NCBI GenBank assembly: GCA_012515235.1
Contig: JAAYYU010000306.1
Location: 1-64,000 of the forward strand
Reading direction: 5' to 3'
Length of the DNA stretch: 64,000 nucleotides
From: Candidatus Anammoximicrobium sp.
Lineage (GTDB): Bacteria > Planctomycetota > Planctomycetia > Pirellulales > Pirellulaceae
Shown here: piece after piece, positions 48,534-57,072 of the stretch
Position numbering within the stretch: the stretch's first letter is position 1
Layout: every line of letters starts with the position of its first letter
The notes under the pieces: model-generated
What the model was told of the DNA's origin: nothing
Seen by the model: the letters and a program-made list of their open reading frames with translations, nothing else
Database searches by the model: none
Translations under genes and position numbers: made by a program

Positions 48534-49616
48534 TCACATGCCGGGAATCGCGGACGAGAAACCAAACCGGACAAAGTTCTGAATGGTGGACACGGTGAAC
48601 GTCAGGGGCGTCTCCTCGACGCTGACGACGTCGCCGGGCGCCAACAGCAGATTGGCCGGACCGCCACGCTTCGCCTCGCGAATCGACGCCTCGATCACCA
48701 CGGGCTTGTCGGCTTTTTCCAGGTTGCGGATGACGTGGACTTTGTCGGCCAGCTCCAGCGTCAGCCCGCCGGCCAAGGCGATCGCATCCAGCAGCCGCAC
48801 CTCTTTGCCCGGATCGATCTCCAATTGATCGGGCTTGCGCACCAGCCCGATGACTTGAATCGTCTTCGGCTCTTCTTCGCGGACCATGATCACCGAACCG
48901 TCGTCGATCCGGTAGGCCGGACTAAGCCCCTGGCCGGCGGCGATCAAGTCGACTCGCACCGAACCCGCCTGGGCCACGGTCTGGCGGGGACCGCTGCCCG
49001 CATCGGGCAACATGCCGCTGTCGCCCAGATTGCGGATCTCCACGATCGTGGACGCTTTTTCGTTCAGTCCGCCTGCGGCGATCAGGGCTGCCAGCAGATC
49101 GCTGTTGACCGCGGGCAACTCGTACGTGCCGGGCTTCTGGACCGCGCCGACGATGGTCACCCGGATGCTCTTGCGTTTCCGCAACAGGACGGAAACGAGC
49201 GGATCGCGATACAGCCGGCGCGAAATGCACTCGTGCCGGACCAGTTGTTCGGCGTCGGGCAGCAGCAGCCCGGCGACGCGGATCGTGCCCACCAGCGGAA
49301 GATCGATGGCGCCCGCGTCGGACACGCGCAACGGCCAACTCTCCGGGCTTTTTTCCTCCATCCCCGTAGCGATCGTGACTTCCAGCACGTCGCCCGGGTA
49401 GATCGCTTCGCTGCGCACCGAATTCCGGGCCAGGTTGGACAAGTCGATCTTGCGCGTGCCCGTGGTGTGGCCGGCGGCGTATTCCGGCGGCAGTGTGCTG
49501 GCTTGGAATGTCGCATTCTGGCATCCGCACAGCAGTCCCAGCGCGGCGATCAGCCAGCGGGCGGACAGCGCCGCCGGGCCAAAACCGCTCGATCTGGACA
49601 TCTTGTGTTGCGACAT
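48534..49616 (-). CDS. Polysaccharide export lipoprotein (Wza-like)
   Basis: A 360-residue outer-membrane export component. A signal peptide ends in a lipobox-like LLCGC near residue 31. The polysaccharide export (PES) domain is at IYPGDVLEVTI...GAIDLPLVGTIRVAGLLLPDAEQLV; two SLBB domains follow (VTIVGAVQKPGTYELP and IQVIGLVRKPDQLEI). It forms the channel through which the polymer leaves the cell and partners the Wzc-like kinase directly downstream. The open frame continues upstream of ATG 49616, but the signal peptide begins there. Confidence 0.9.
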   Translation of the reverse strand: MSQHKMSRSSGFGPAALSARWLIAALGLLCGCQNATFQASTLPPEYAAGHTTGTRKIDLSNLARNSVRSEAIYPGDVLEVTIATGMEEKSPESWPLRVSDAGAIDLPLVGTIRVAGLLLPDAEQLVRHECISRRLYRDPLVSVLLRKRKSIRVTIVGAVQKPGTYELPAVNSDLLAALIAAGGLNEKASTIVEIRNLGDSGMLPDAGSGPRQTVAQAGSVRVDLIAAGQGLSPAYRIDDGSVIMVREEEPKTIQVIGLVRKPDQLEIDPGKEVRLLDAIALAGGLTLELADKVHVIRNLEKADKPVVIEASIREAKRGGPANLLLAPGDVVSVEETPLTFTVSTIQNFVRFGFSSAIPGM

Positions 49617-49672
49617 AGGCTCGCCGGGGAGAGAAACCACAGAGACAAGAATCATCGCCACTGGAAGAGCGC

Positions 49673-50203
49673 TCAACTTCCGTCGTCCTGAGCATTGTGG
49701 ACGGCAATGGGAATCGCGATGGCGGCGGCGACGACAAGGCCAATGAACAGCGGATTGGCAAACATCGCGCTGAACGGTTGCTGGCCCCGCACTACCAGCG
49801 GCTTGGCCGCCACGATCAGTTGATCGGCGGCCGCCGGCGGCGCCGCCGCCGGCATCCAGACGCGGCAAATCGTACACCCCTCGCCGGTCAGCAGACGATG
49901 CACGCCGCCCCGGACGCCGTGAAACGCAAAGCCGCCCGCCGCATCGGTCTGAGCGCTGAACATCGCCCCTTCCGGCGACTGCAAGACGACCGGCCGTGCC
50001 GCTACCGGCTGGCCCGCCGCGTCCAGCACCGTGCCGCGCAGCAAACCTCGTTCGCCCAGCCGCACGTCGACGATCCCGGCAGCCGACCCGGAAACCAGCC
50101 CGCCGGCCGGCTGCGAGGCGCAAGCCGCAGGCGGTGGCAGCAACCAAGCCAGACACGCAAGACTGACGAGCATCGCCCGGACCACACCCAGTAGCCTTCT
50201 CAT
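49673..50203 (-). CDS. Exported carboxypeptidase-regulatory-like protein, paralogue 1
   Basis: A 176-residue protein: signal peptide (residues 1-29), a beta-sandwich of the carboxypeptidase regulatory type (VRLGERGLLRGTVLDAAGQPVAARPVVLQ, then TDAAGGFAFHGVRGGVHRL), a Pro/Ala stretch, a C-terminal hydrophobic span (FIGLVVAAAIAIPIAV) and a short acidic tail ending DDGS. The span suggests membrane anchoring with the sandwich outside. It shares this whole plan with the next gene (50300-50839). Lying just upstream of the polysaccharide export genes on the same strand, it may be an accessory surface factor. Function unknown. Confidence 0.7.
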   Translation of the reverse strand: MRRLLGVVRAMLVSLACLAWLLPPPAACASQPAGGLVSGSAAGIVDVRLGERGLLRGTVLDAAGQPVAARPVVLQSPEGAMFSAQTDAAGGFAFHGVRGGVHRLLTGEGCTICRVWMPAAAPPAAADQLIVAAKPLVVRGQQPFSAMFANPLFIGLVVAAAIAIPIAVHNAQDDGS

Positions 50204-50299
50204 GGCCTTTCCCCTCGGCGATCAATCTCCACAGCAGCTAACACTCCCAACGCCGCGCCCGCAGTGCCGCGGCGCTTCCCACCAGCCGGATGCGCGGTG

Positions 50300-50839
50300 T
50301 CAGGACCCATCGTCGTCATCCAACGCCAACGGCAGCGCGATCGCCGCCGCGACGCCCAGGCCGATCAGCGTCCAGCCGAACCAGCCGATTCCTCCCAAAT
50401 TGCCGCGGACCGTCGGATCGCCCTGGACGACCAGGGCGGATGCCACGGCCGAGGGCGGAGCCGCCTGCGGCGTCCAGAGCCGGTAGACCGCAGCCCCCGC
50501 GGGAGTTTCCACGCGATGCACTCCGGCCGTCAGACCGACCACGTCAAATTGCCCCTGCGCGTCGGTCTGGATGATCGCCACCGGGGCAGCGTCCAGCACT
50601 CGGACAACCCGCAGGGCGACCAGACCGCAGGGATTGCCCTGGGCATCGACCACTTGGCCGCGCAGCACGCCTCCCGCCTGCAGCGCGACGTCCTGGATCA
50701 CCGACGGCGATCCGAGGGACGCGCCCTGGGCGCTGGTGAAAACGTGAGGATTTGCCGCCAGTACTTGCTGCAGCGGCAGCAGAAGCATGGCAGTGACAAC
50801 AACCACCAACCGAAATCTCTTGCTGAACACTACTCTCAT
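50300..50839 (-). CDS. Exported carboxypeptidase-regulatory-like protein, paralogue 2
   Basis: A 179-residue paralogue of the neighbouring gene: signal peptide (residues 1-28), the regulatory-type beta-sandwich (ALQAGGVLRGQVVDAQGNPCGLVALRV, TDAQGQFDVVGLTAGVHRV), the matching YRLWTPQAAPPSAV segment, a hydrophobic span (IGLGVAAAIALPLAL) and the tail DDDDGS. Start 50839 follows AAGGGGA on the minus strand. It is the first gene of a minus-strand series leading to the Wza- and Wzc-like genes and diverges from the secretin gene. Not recognised as a named family beyond the sandwich domain. Confidence 0.7.
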   Translation of the reverse strand: MRVVFSKRFRLVVVVTAMLLLPLQQVLAANPHVFTSAQGASLGSPSVIQDVALQAGGVLRGQVVDAQGNPCGLVALRVVRVLDAAPVAIIQTDAQGQFDVVGLTAGVHRVETPAGAAVYRLWTPQAAPPSAVASALVVQGDPTVRGNLGGIGWFGWTLIGLGVAAAIALPLALDDDDGS

Positions 50840-51271
50840 GTCGGAGTCCCCTTTGCAGGAAAGACAATACGCAGTTCCCTTGCACTCAGGCTGCCCGAAG
50901 CCGGCCTGAATGGCGCGTGGATGCAATCGGCCTCTGGCGTCGAAAAAGCGGCGGGATCTTAGCGAAACAGGGCCGTTCGAGAAAGATCGAATCTGGCCGA
51001 AGCCGAGCCTTTTTTCGCGCGGACCCCCGGATTGTCGAGGATTTCTGTGCCTTGCTATCGCTCGCCGGCATCCCGATTTCGCAGGCGCTTCCCAAGTTCT
51101 TCTCAGGAGCGCGGCAAGTTATGCCGATTTTTCTGGATGTGCGGATTTTGTGGATCGGCACCGGCGGCCGTCGCGCTAGCACCGCAAACGCTGGCAGACG
51201 GCCGGGCAGCGTCCGCGCTCGTCGCTCAAGACCAAGATTCCCGTGCGGAACTTGACGGCCCGAAGGATACG
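50840..51271. other. Divergent region between small exported protein and secretin
   Basis: No gene seen. It contains a short palindrome (TTCGA-N6-TCGAA, 50976-50991, within GGCC half-sites) that could be an operator between the two divergent transcripts. No clear -35/-10 pair was found in either direction. AAGGA at 51263-51267 is the secretin ribosome-binding site. Confidence 0.4.
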
Positions 51272-54200
51272 ATGGTTATGACAGCACGCATCAAGCTATG
51301 CTCCGTTCGCCGTGTGACGCTGTTTGCGGGGATGGCGGTCTCGCTGGCAGGATTCGCTTGGCTGCTCTGGGCCCAGGACACCACGCCGCCCGGCTTCCGG
51401 GCCTACCGGCTGCAACACGCCCAAGCCGGCGATATCGTCCCGCAACTCGACAGCCTGCTGTCCGGCGAAGGATCGCCGTTCGAGATCGTGGTGGACCGCA
51501 GCGGCAATCGGATTCTGGTCCAGGGCGGCGAGACGGCGCAGCGACTGGCTGGCCAACTGATCACGGCCATGGACCAGCCGCCCGCAAAACTGTCGGCGGC
51601 GCAATCTCCGGCAGGGCCCAACGTCGTCCGCAGCTACCAGGTCGAAGCGGGCCAACTGGACGCGACGCTGGCGGACCTGCGCAAGAAATTTCCGCCCGCC
51701 ACGGGCGCGCGCATCGCCGGCGACCCGCGCACGTCGCAACTGCTGGTGGTCGCCACGGAAGGAAACCAGAGCCGAATCGCGCAAGTCCTGCAATCGTCCG
51801 GCGCATCCGCGGCGCCGCCCCCGGCGGCCCCGTCTGCATCGGCCCCGTCTGCGGCGCCGCCGCCGGCCCGCTCGTCGCCCGGCGGTGGGACGCTGCAGCA
51901 TGTCTCCTGGCGCGAGTTCGAGGACAAACTGGTCGGCCTCCTGGGGTCCCGCTTGACGCGGGCCACGACCCAGGACGGACAAGGAACCGTGTTCAGCCTG
52001 GCCGCCCAATCCGGACTGCAGCCGGTGCTGCAGGTGAACCGCCAAACCGGTTCGGTGTCGTACCTGGGCGATGCGGACTCGGTTCAGGTCTGGCGGCGCG
52101 TCGTCCAGGCCCTGGACCGCCCGCCAGACGCCGGCGGCCAACAGACGGATCTGGTCCAACTCGACCGCGCCGATCCGCAGAAAGTGCAGCGCGCCGTGAT
52201 CTTGATGCAGACCGGCGTCGCCACCGCCGACGGCCCGGTCACGCAACTCGCTTCGGCGGCCGCCGCGCCCGAGGCCGCTGCGCCCGCCGCGCCTCCGCCC
52301 GCCGCTGTGCCGCCCGCCGCCCCAACGCCGCCGGCCGCTGCGCCGCCGTCCCCCGCCGCCGCCGCCGCGGACCCCGACGACGGCGGCCTGATCGGCCCCG
52401 TCCAGATCGAATACATCCAAGGCCTGGACGCGATGGTCATCCGCGGCCACAAACGGGACGTGGAACGCGTCAAGAAGATCATTGCCGACATCGAGAGTTC
52501 CAGCGCCGAAACGGAGCCAGCGATCGAAATCGTCGCCTTGAAACACGTCGGCTGCCAGGTGCTGACCACGCTGATCACCACCGTCTATAACGACATCCTG
52601 TCCACGCGGCAGGGCAAGGTCAACATCCAGGCCTTGGTCAAGCCGAACTCGCTGCTGTTGATCGGCCGGCCGGAAAGCGTGGACAAGGTCAAGGAGTTGA
52701 TCGCCAAACTGGATCAGCCGTCCAAGCCGGAGGCCCAGTTCGAGGTCTTCCAGCTGAAGCACATTTCGGCGGTAGACGCGCAGGAGACCATCCAGAGTTT
52801 CTTCGTCGACCGGCTGGGCCAGACGACCCAGCAGCGAACGGCCGCGGCCGCGACCGGCGCGGCCCGGCCCGGCCTGGGAACTCGGGTCAACGTGGTGGCC
52901 GACTACCGCAGCAATGCGCTGATCGTGCAGGCCAGCCCGACGGACATGGACGAGGTCCGGCAGATGATCGCCAAACTGGACGTCGAAACCACGACCGCCG
53001 GCAACGAGTTGAAGATCTTCCGGCTGAAGAATGCACTGGCCAGCGACATCGGCCCCGTGCTGCAGGACGCGCTCAACTGGCAACTGGTCGGCAGTCGCGT
53101 GCCGCTGGGCGCGACTCGGACCGGCACCTTCGGCGTCGGCCAGACGTTCGGCCAGCAGGAAGAGCGGGCGCGGATCCGCTCCGCGATTCTGTCCTTTATG
53201 ACCGTCGACGCGAAAGGCGGCAAGGTCCTGGAATCGGGGCTGCTGGCCGACGTGCGCGTGACCGTGGACACCAACAGCAACGCGCTGGTCGTCACGGCGC
53301 CGGCCAAGAGCATGGGGTTGATTGAGGCCCTGATCACCGAACTGGACCGCCTGCCCAACGCCTCGGCCCAGATCAAGGTCTTTACGATCGTCAACGGCGA
53401 CGCGACCCGCTTGTCCACCATGCTGACCCAGTTGCTGGGCCAGCAGAGCACGACGCAATCCACCGCCGGCACGCTGTTCGGCCAGGGGACGGTCAGCCCG
53501 TTCCTGACCTCGGGCATGCAGTCCGCGGCCGCCAGCGGCGAAAGCACCCTGGTCCCCGTCCGCTTCGGCGTCGACCAGCGCACCAACAGCATCATCGCTA
53601 CCGGTTCCGAAGGCGACCTGGGCGTCGTCGAGGCCATCCTGATGCGCCTGGACGAACAGAGCCTGCGACAACACAAGACCATGGTGTACTGGCTGGCGAA
53701 CGCACCGGCCGGCGAAGTGGCAACTGCCATGAATCAGTGGATCCAGCAGCGCACCACGCTGTTTCAACAGCAACTTCAGATCTCGCCGGAAAGCCCGGAC
53801 ATCCAATGGAACCGCCGCGTGATCGTCGTGCCGGAGACCATCAGCAACACGATCATCATCAGCGCGGCCCCGGAGTTGTTTGACGAAGTTAAACATGTCG
53901 TCGAATCGCTCGACCGCCGGCCGCCGCTGATCAAGATCGACGTGCTGATCGCCGAGATCAACCTGGGATACGATTTCGAATTCGGGACCGAATTCGGGTT
54001 GCAGGATGCTCTGCTGTACGATCGCACCTATTCCACGGGCAATCCAGGAACCAACGCCTGGGGCGGACGGCCCGGTTTCAATTTCAACAACAAGCCGTTG
54101 GGGGATACGACCGAAAATGGCACCAACAACGTGCTAGCTCAGGGATTGTCGAGCTTCGGCCTGGGGCGGATCAGTCCCGCCTTGGGTTACGGCGGTCTCG

Positions 54201-55237
54201 TGCTTTCGGCCAGCAGTGACGCGGTCTCCGCCTTGCTGCGGGCTCTGGAAGCGGAGGGACGTGCCCAAATTCTGAGCCGTCCGCAGGTGACGACGCTCGA
54301 CAGTCAGCCCGCGACCGTCAATGTCGGACAGATCACCGCCCGTCCCGGCGACATTTCCCAGACACAGAACTCCACCAATCAGGCGATCGTCGATACTCAA
54401 GTCGGTTTGGTGCTCGGCGTGACGCCCCGCGTGACGCCGGACGGCCTGATCATCATGGAGGTCGATGCGGAAAAATCCCGGTTAGGTGATGCCAGCGACT
54501 CGGTCACCATCAACGGAAACGTGATTCCCAATATCAACAATGTCACGGCCAGCACCACGATCAGTGCGCGAAGCGGGCAGACCGTCGTCTTTGCGGGCTT
54601 GATCGAGACGTCGAAAAGTCACGCGGTCCGCGGCATCCCCTTCATCTCCGATATCCCCGTCTTGGGACGTTTGTTCGAGTCGACGACGGAAAGCGACGTG
54701 CGCCGGGAACTGTTGATCATTCTGACGCCGCACATCATCCGCAGCGACGACGACGTCGACAAGATCCGGTACGCCGAGTCGGAGCGGATGAGCTGGTGCC
54801 TGTCGGACGTGATGAGCCTGTATGGGGCCGTCGGCCTGAGCGCCCGTCCCGGTGATTGGTGTACCTGCGTCAGCGATGTACCGACGATCTTTCCGGACGC
54901 CAATCCGACCGGAATCGAGACGGCTCCTGCGCCGCTGTCGGGTCACGAAGGCCAAATCAGCCCGCTGCTGCCGGAGCCCGGCCACAGCAGCCGCCGGCGA
55001 ACCCGCGAACTGGAGCCGTCCGAACCGGCGCCGAATGCCGTCCCTGCCGCCGAACCGGTTTCCAATACGGGCTACCAACCGTGGCCGCCGACGGCCGGGT
55101 ATCCGGGGGCACCGGCACGTTACGAGGGGACGACTCCCGCGCCGCAGGATCGTGCCGTCGTGCCGTACTCGCCGAGTCGACCGGCTGGAGAACCTGATCC
55201 CTATACCCGGGCTCGTCGGTTGCCGCCGGCCCCGTAG
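51272..55237 (+). CDS. Secretin (GspD/PilQ superfamily) with many N-terminal repeats
   Basis: A 1321-residue outer-membrane pore protein, about twice the usual length. A signal/anchor occupies residues ~14-34. About nine N1/secretin_N-like modules follow, each ending in a strand such as SNALIVQA plus a helix and LD; their strands fall near residues 78, 153, 260, 384, 456, 546, 668, 770 and 857. Pro/Ala-rich linkers break the series at ~190-215 and ~325-370. The secretin core is at ~888-1167 (RPQVTTLDSQPATVNVG, GIPFISDIPVLGRLF). The last ~150 residues are Pro-rich. Start ATG 51272 has AAGGA four bases before. No other type II secretion gene is adjacent. Confidence 0.9.
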   Translation: MVMTARIKLCSVRRVTLFAGMAVSLAGFAWLLWAQDTTPPGFRAYRLQHAQAGDIVPQLDSLLSGEGSPFEIVVDRSGNRILVQGGETAQRLAGQLITAMDQPPAKLSAAQSPAGPNVVRSYQVEAGQLDATLADLRKKFPPATGARIAGDPRTSQLLVVATEGNQSRIAQVLQSSGASAAPPPAAPSASAPSAAPPPARSSPGGGTLQHVSWREFEDKLVGLLGSRLTRATTQDGQGTVFSLAAQSGLQPVLQVNRQTGSVSYLGDADSVQVWRRVVQALDRPPDAGGQQTDLVQLDRADPQKVQRAVILMQTGVATADGPVTQLASAAAAPEAAAPAAPPPAAVPPAAPTPPAAAPPSPAAAAADPDDGGLIGPVQIEYIQGLDAMVIRGHKRDVERVKKIIADIESSSAETEPAIEIVALKHVGCQVLTTLITTVYNDILSTRQGKVNIQALVKPNSLLLIGRPESVDKVKELIAKLDQPSKPEAQFEVFQLKHISAVDAQETIQSFFVDRLGQTTQQRTAAAATGAARPGLGTRVNVVADYRSNALIVQASPTDMDEVRQMIAKLDVETTTAGNELKIFRLKNALASDIGPVLQDALNWQLVGSRVPLGATRTGTFGVGQTFGQQEERARIRSAILSFMTVDAKGGKVLESGLLADVRVTVDTNSNALVVTAPAKSMGLIEALITELDRLPNASAQIKVFTIVNGDATRLSTMLTQLLGQQSTTQSTAGTLFGQGTVSPFLTSGMQSAAASGESTLVPVRFGVDQRTNSIIATGSEGDLGVVEAILMRLDEQSLRQHKTMVYWLANAPAGEVATAMNQWIQQRTTLFQQQLQISPESPDIQWNRRVIVVPETISNTIIISAAPELFDEVKHVVESLDRRPPLIKIDVLIAEINLGYDFEFGTEFGLQDALLYDRTYSTGNPGTNAWGGRPGFNFNNKPLGDTTENGTNNVLAQGLSSFGLGRISPALGYGGLVLSASSDAVSALLRALEAEGRAQILSRPQVTTLDSQPATVNVGQITARPGDISQTQNSTNQAIVDTQVGLVLGVTPRVTPDGLIIMEVDAEKSRLGDASDSVTINGNVIPNINNVTASTTISARSGQTVVFAGLIETSKSHAVRGIPFISDIPVLGRLFESTTESDVRRELLIILTPHIIRSDDDVDKIRYAESERMSWCLSDVMSLYGAVGLSARPGDWCTCVSDVPTIFPDANPTGIETAPAPLSGHEGQISPLLPEPGHSSRRRTRELEPSEPAPNAVPAAEPVSNTGYQPWPPTAGYPGAPARYEGTTPAPQDRAVVPYSPSRPAGEPDPYTRARRLPPAP

Positions 55238-55275
55238 CGGTGCGCCGGATGGGAGGACCTGTTTCGAGGAAGCCC

Positions 55276-56373
55276 ATGTCAAGGATGACCGTCATGACAC
55301 CACGACACTTGTTGCCCGCGCTGACACTCGTGGTCTTGGCTGGCTGCCAAACCCTGGAGTTCGGGGGCCTGCGCACGGTTTCTGACAAACTGGCGATTAC
55401 CAATAAAGACGCGAAGAGCCCAGACAGCCAGTGCCAGACTCCGGTGCGACTAGCCGCCATTTGGTCGGACGCCATGTACACGCAGCCGGGCCTGCCACCG
55501 ACGCGCGGGTTCGGCGGCCGGCTCTACTTCTACAACACCAAAGGCGAGCCGGTGCAGGTCGAAGGTCAACTGGTCGTGTATGCCTACGATGATTCGCAGC
55601 AGGGCACGCCGTCGCAAACGCCCAGCCGCAAGTTCGCGTTCACCCCCGAACAGTTCGGTAATCACTACTCGGTCAGCGATCTCGGCCACTCCTACAGTGT
55701 CTGGATTCCCTGGGACCAGGTTGGCGGCGTCCGGAAGTCGATCAGCCTGTTGCCCGTCTTCACCACGGTCGGCGGTCAAGTCGTGACGGGCGAACAATCG
55801 ATCAACGTGCTGCCTGGCAAAGCGCCGGAGGTTCCCGAACCGGCGCCGCGCGGCTACTTCACGCCGCTGTCGTCGTCCGAACCGCAGCCAGGCGTTCGTC
55901 GCGTTGCGTTCGCCGGGGCCTTGGCCGAGTCAGCAGCCTCGCGCGACAGCTGGCAGCAAATGCATCCGTACGTGCCCACGGCCGACAATCAGACCCAGTT
56001 GCGTTCGACCACCATCCAGCTGCCGCCGAGCATGACCCAACGACTGGCCCAGCAAGAACCGCCGGGCGCGTGGGACAAGGATTCGAGGTGGGCGGCGACG
56101 ACGGGCGGAATGCCGGAAGAAGACTCGTCCGCTACGGCGTTGGGGAGGGTTTCGGCACCGCCGACGGCCCCACCCGCAACTCGTTTCGTACGTCCGCGAT
56201 CCCCGGCTCCAAAAGCACAAGCCGCCCCACCAAATCCCGTTCGTGCTGGGACGCTACCTCGCCGCGCAGAACCGCAACCTGACCCTCCATTTCCACCTTC
56301 AGCGAACCCGCGTTCTTCAACTGAGGGAGCCGCGCCAGCCGATCCTGCACCCGCAGGTTGGGCCCAGTCGTGA
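55276..56373 (+). CDS. Lipoprotein of unknown function, Pro-rich C terminus
   Basis: A 365-residue exported protein with a lipobox, LVVLAGC, about 20 residues in. Residues ~45-190 look folded (RLAAIWSDAMYTQPGLPPTRGFGGRLYFYN... then VWIPWDQVGGVRKSISLLPVFTTVGG), a pattern I have seen only in planctomycete hypothetical proteins. After ~residue 290 the chain is Pro/Ala/Arg-rich, and its last 242 coding bases overlap the convergent BON gene, so this tail may be read-through rather than selected sequence. ATG 55276 follows GAGGAA. It begins 38 nt after the secretin and is probably in its operon, possibly acting as a pilotin-like or assembly factor (inference). Confidence 0.65.
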   Translation: MSRMTVMTPRHLLPALTLVVLAGCQTLEFGGLRTVSDKLAITNKDAKSPDSQCQTPVRLAAIWSDAMYTQPGLPPTRGFGGRLYFYNTKGEPVQVEGQLVVYAYDDSQQGTPSQTPSRKFAFTPEQFGNHYSVSDLGHSYSVWIPWDQVGGVRKSISLLPVFTTVGGQVVTGEQSINVLPGKAPEVPEPAPRGYFTPLSSSEPQPGVRRVAFAGALAESAASRDSWQQMHPYVPTADNQTQLRSTTIQLPPSMTQRLAQQEPPGAWDKDSRWAATTGGMPEEDSSATALGRVSAPPTAPPATRFVRPRSPAPKAQAAPPNPVRAGTLPRRAEPQPDPPFPPSANPRSSTEGAAPADPAPAGWAQS

Positions 56374-56776
56374 TAGCAGTCGCCGGGGCAGAAAAGGGAA
56401 AACTGTTGGGGCCGATCCGCAACGGCACACGCAGCTGCTGGCGCTGCTGCCGGGTTGAGCCGAACGCCCTGGAGTTCATGAAGTTGCTAAACTGGCTTCT
56501 GGAACTGAATCCGCTAGCCCCGCCGCTTGTCCCCTGTCCGCCATCCGTCTGGCCGCGCAAGCTTCCAACCCCTTGCGTGGAACCGCCCACGAGTTGACCA
56601 GGATCGCGGTTGTCCCGCAGGAACCGCTCGTCGCCCGAGATTTGGCCAGCGACATTCGTCTGGTCGCTCGCTCCGGACCTGCTCGTGCTGGTTTGCGCCG
56701 TCACGTAGCACGGCAGAAGCGTGCAGAAACCAAAGACCATCGTTGTCGATAACCAACGCTTCCAGTGACTCGCCAT
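56132..56776 (-). CDS. Exported BON-domain protein
   Basis: A 214-residue protein with a signal peptide (residues 1-27), a low-complexity Ser/Gly/Gln middle (~30-105), and a C-terminal BON-like domain: RLARLPQLKN...VEMEGQVAVLRGEVASQHERDLVGRLVLLEPGIADVRNEL. BON domains bind membranes or ligands and occur in outer-membrane and secretin-linked proteins. It overlaps the end of the plus-strand lipoprotein gene by 242 nt, tail to tail. Start 56776 follows AAGGGGA on the minus strand. Probably periplasmic. Confidence 0.72.
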   Translation of the reverse strand: MASHWKRWLSTTMVFGFCTLLPCYVTAQTSTSRSGASDQTNVAGQISGDERFLRDNRDPGQLVGGSTQGVGSLRGQTDGGQGTSGGASGFSSRSQFSNFMNSRAFGSTRQQRQQLRVPLRIGPNSFPFSAPATAITTGPNLRVQDRLARLPQLKNAGSLKVEMEGQVAVLRGEVASQHERDLVGRLVLLEPGIADVRNELRVGPSAVPKPSPTP

Positions 56777-57072
56777 GTGGGTGTCCCCTTTTGCCAGCCG
56801 GACTCCGGCCTTCCGTCAGCTTGTTCCGGCACCGGACGTCGGAGTCAGGGCCTTCCATCATCATCATCAGGCCCGCGTTGCTTTCCCAATGGCCATCTTA
56901 CTGAAATCCGCCAAGAAACGCCAGCCACGGGCGAATCTTCGGTTTGAACGTCACGCCTTGCGTTGACGGAAAGTCCGGCCTATTTTCCGCGTTTTCTGAA
57001 AACTTCGCGCCCTGTTCGGCGGTATTGCCTTACGCGCGCCCGAATTTGTCTCGTGCAACCCGGAGCCCTGAA

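Noticed and set aside
46256..48598. 780-codon plus-strand open frame opposite the Wzc-like kinase
   Set aside because: Antisense shadow; the Walker motifs are on the minus strand.
51296..53896. 866-codon minus-strand open frame opposite the secretin
   Set aside because: Antisense shadow; low-complexity Arg/Gly/His-rich sequence.
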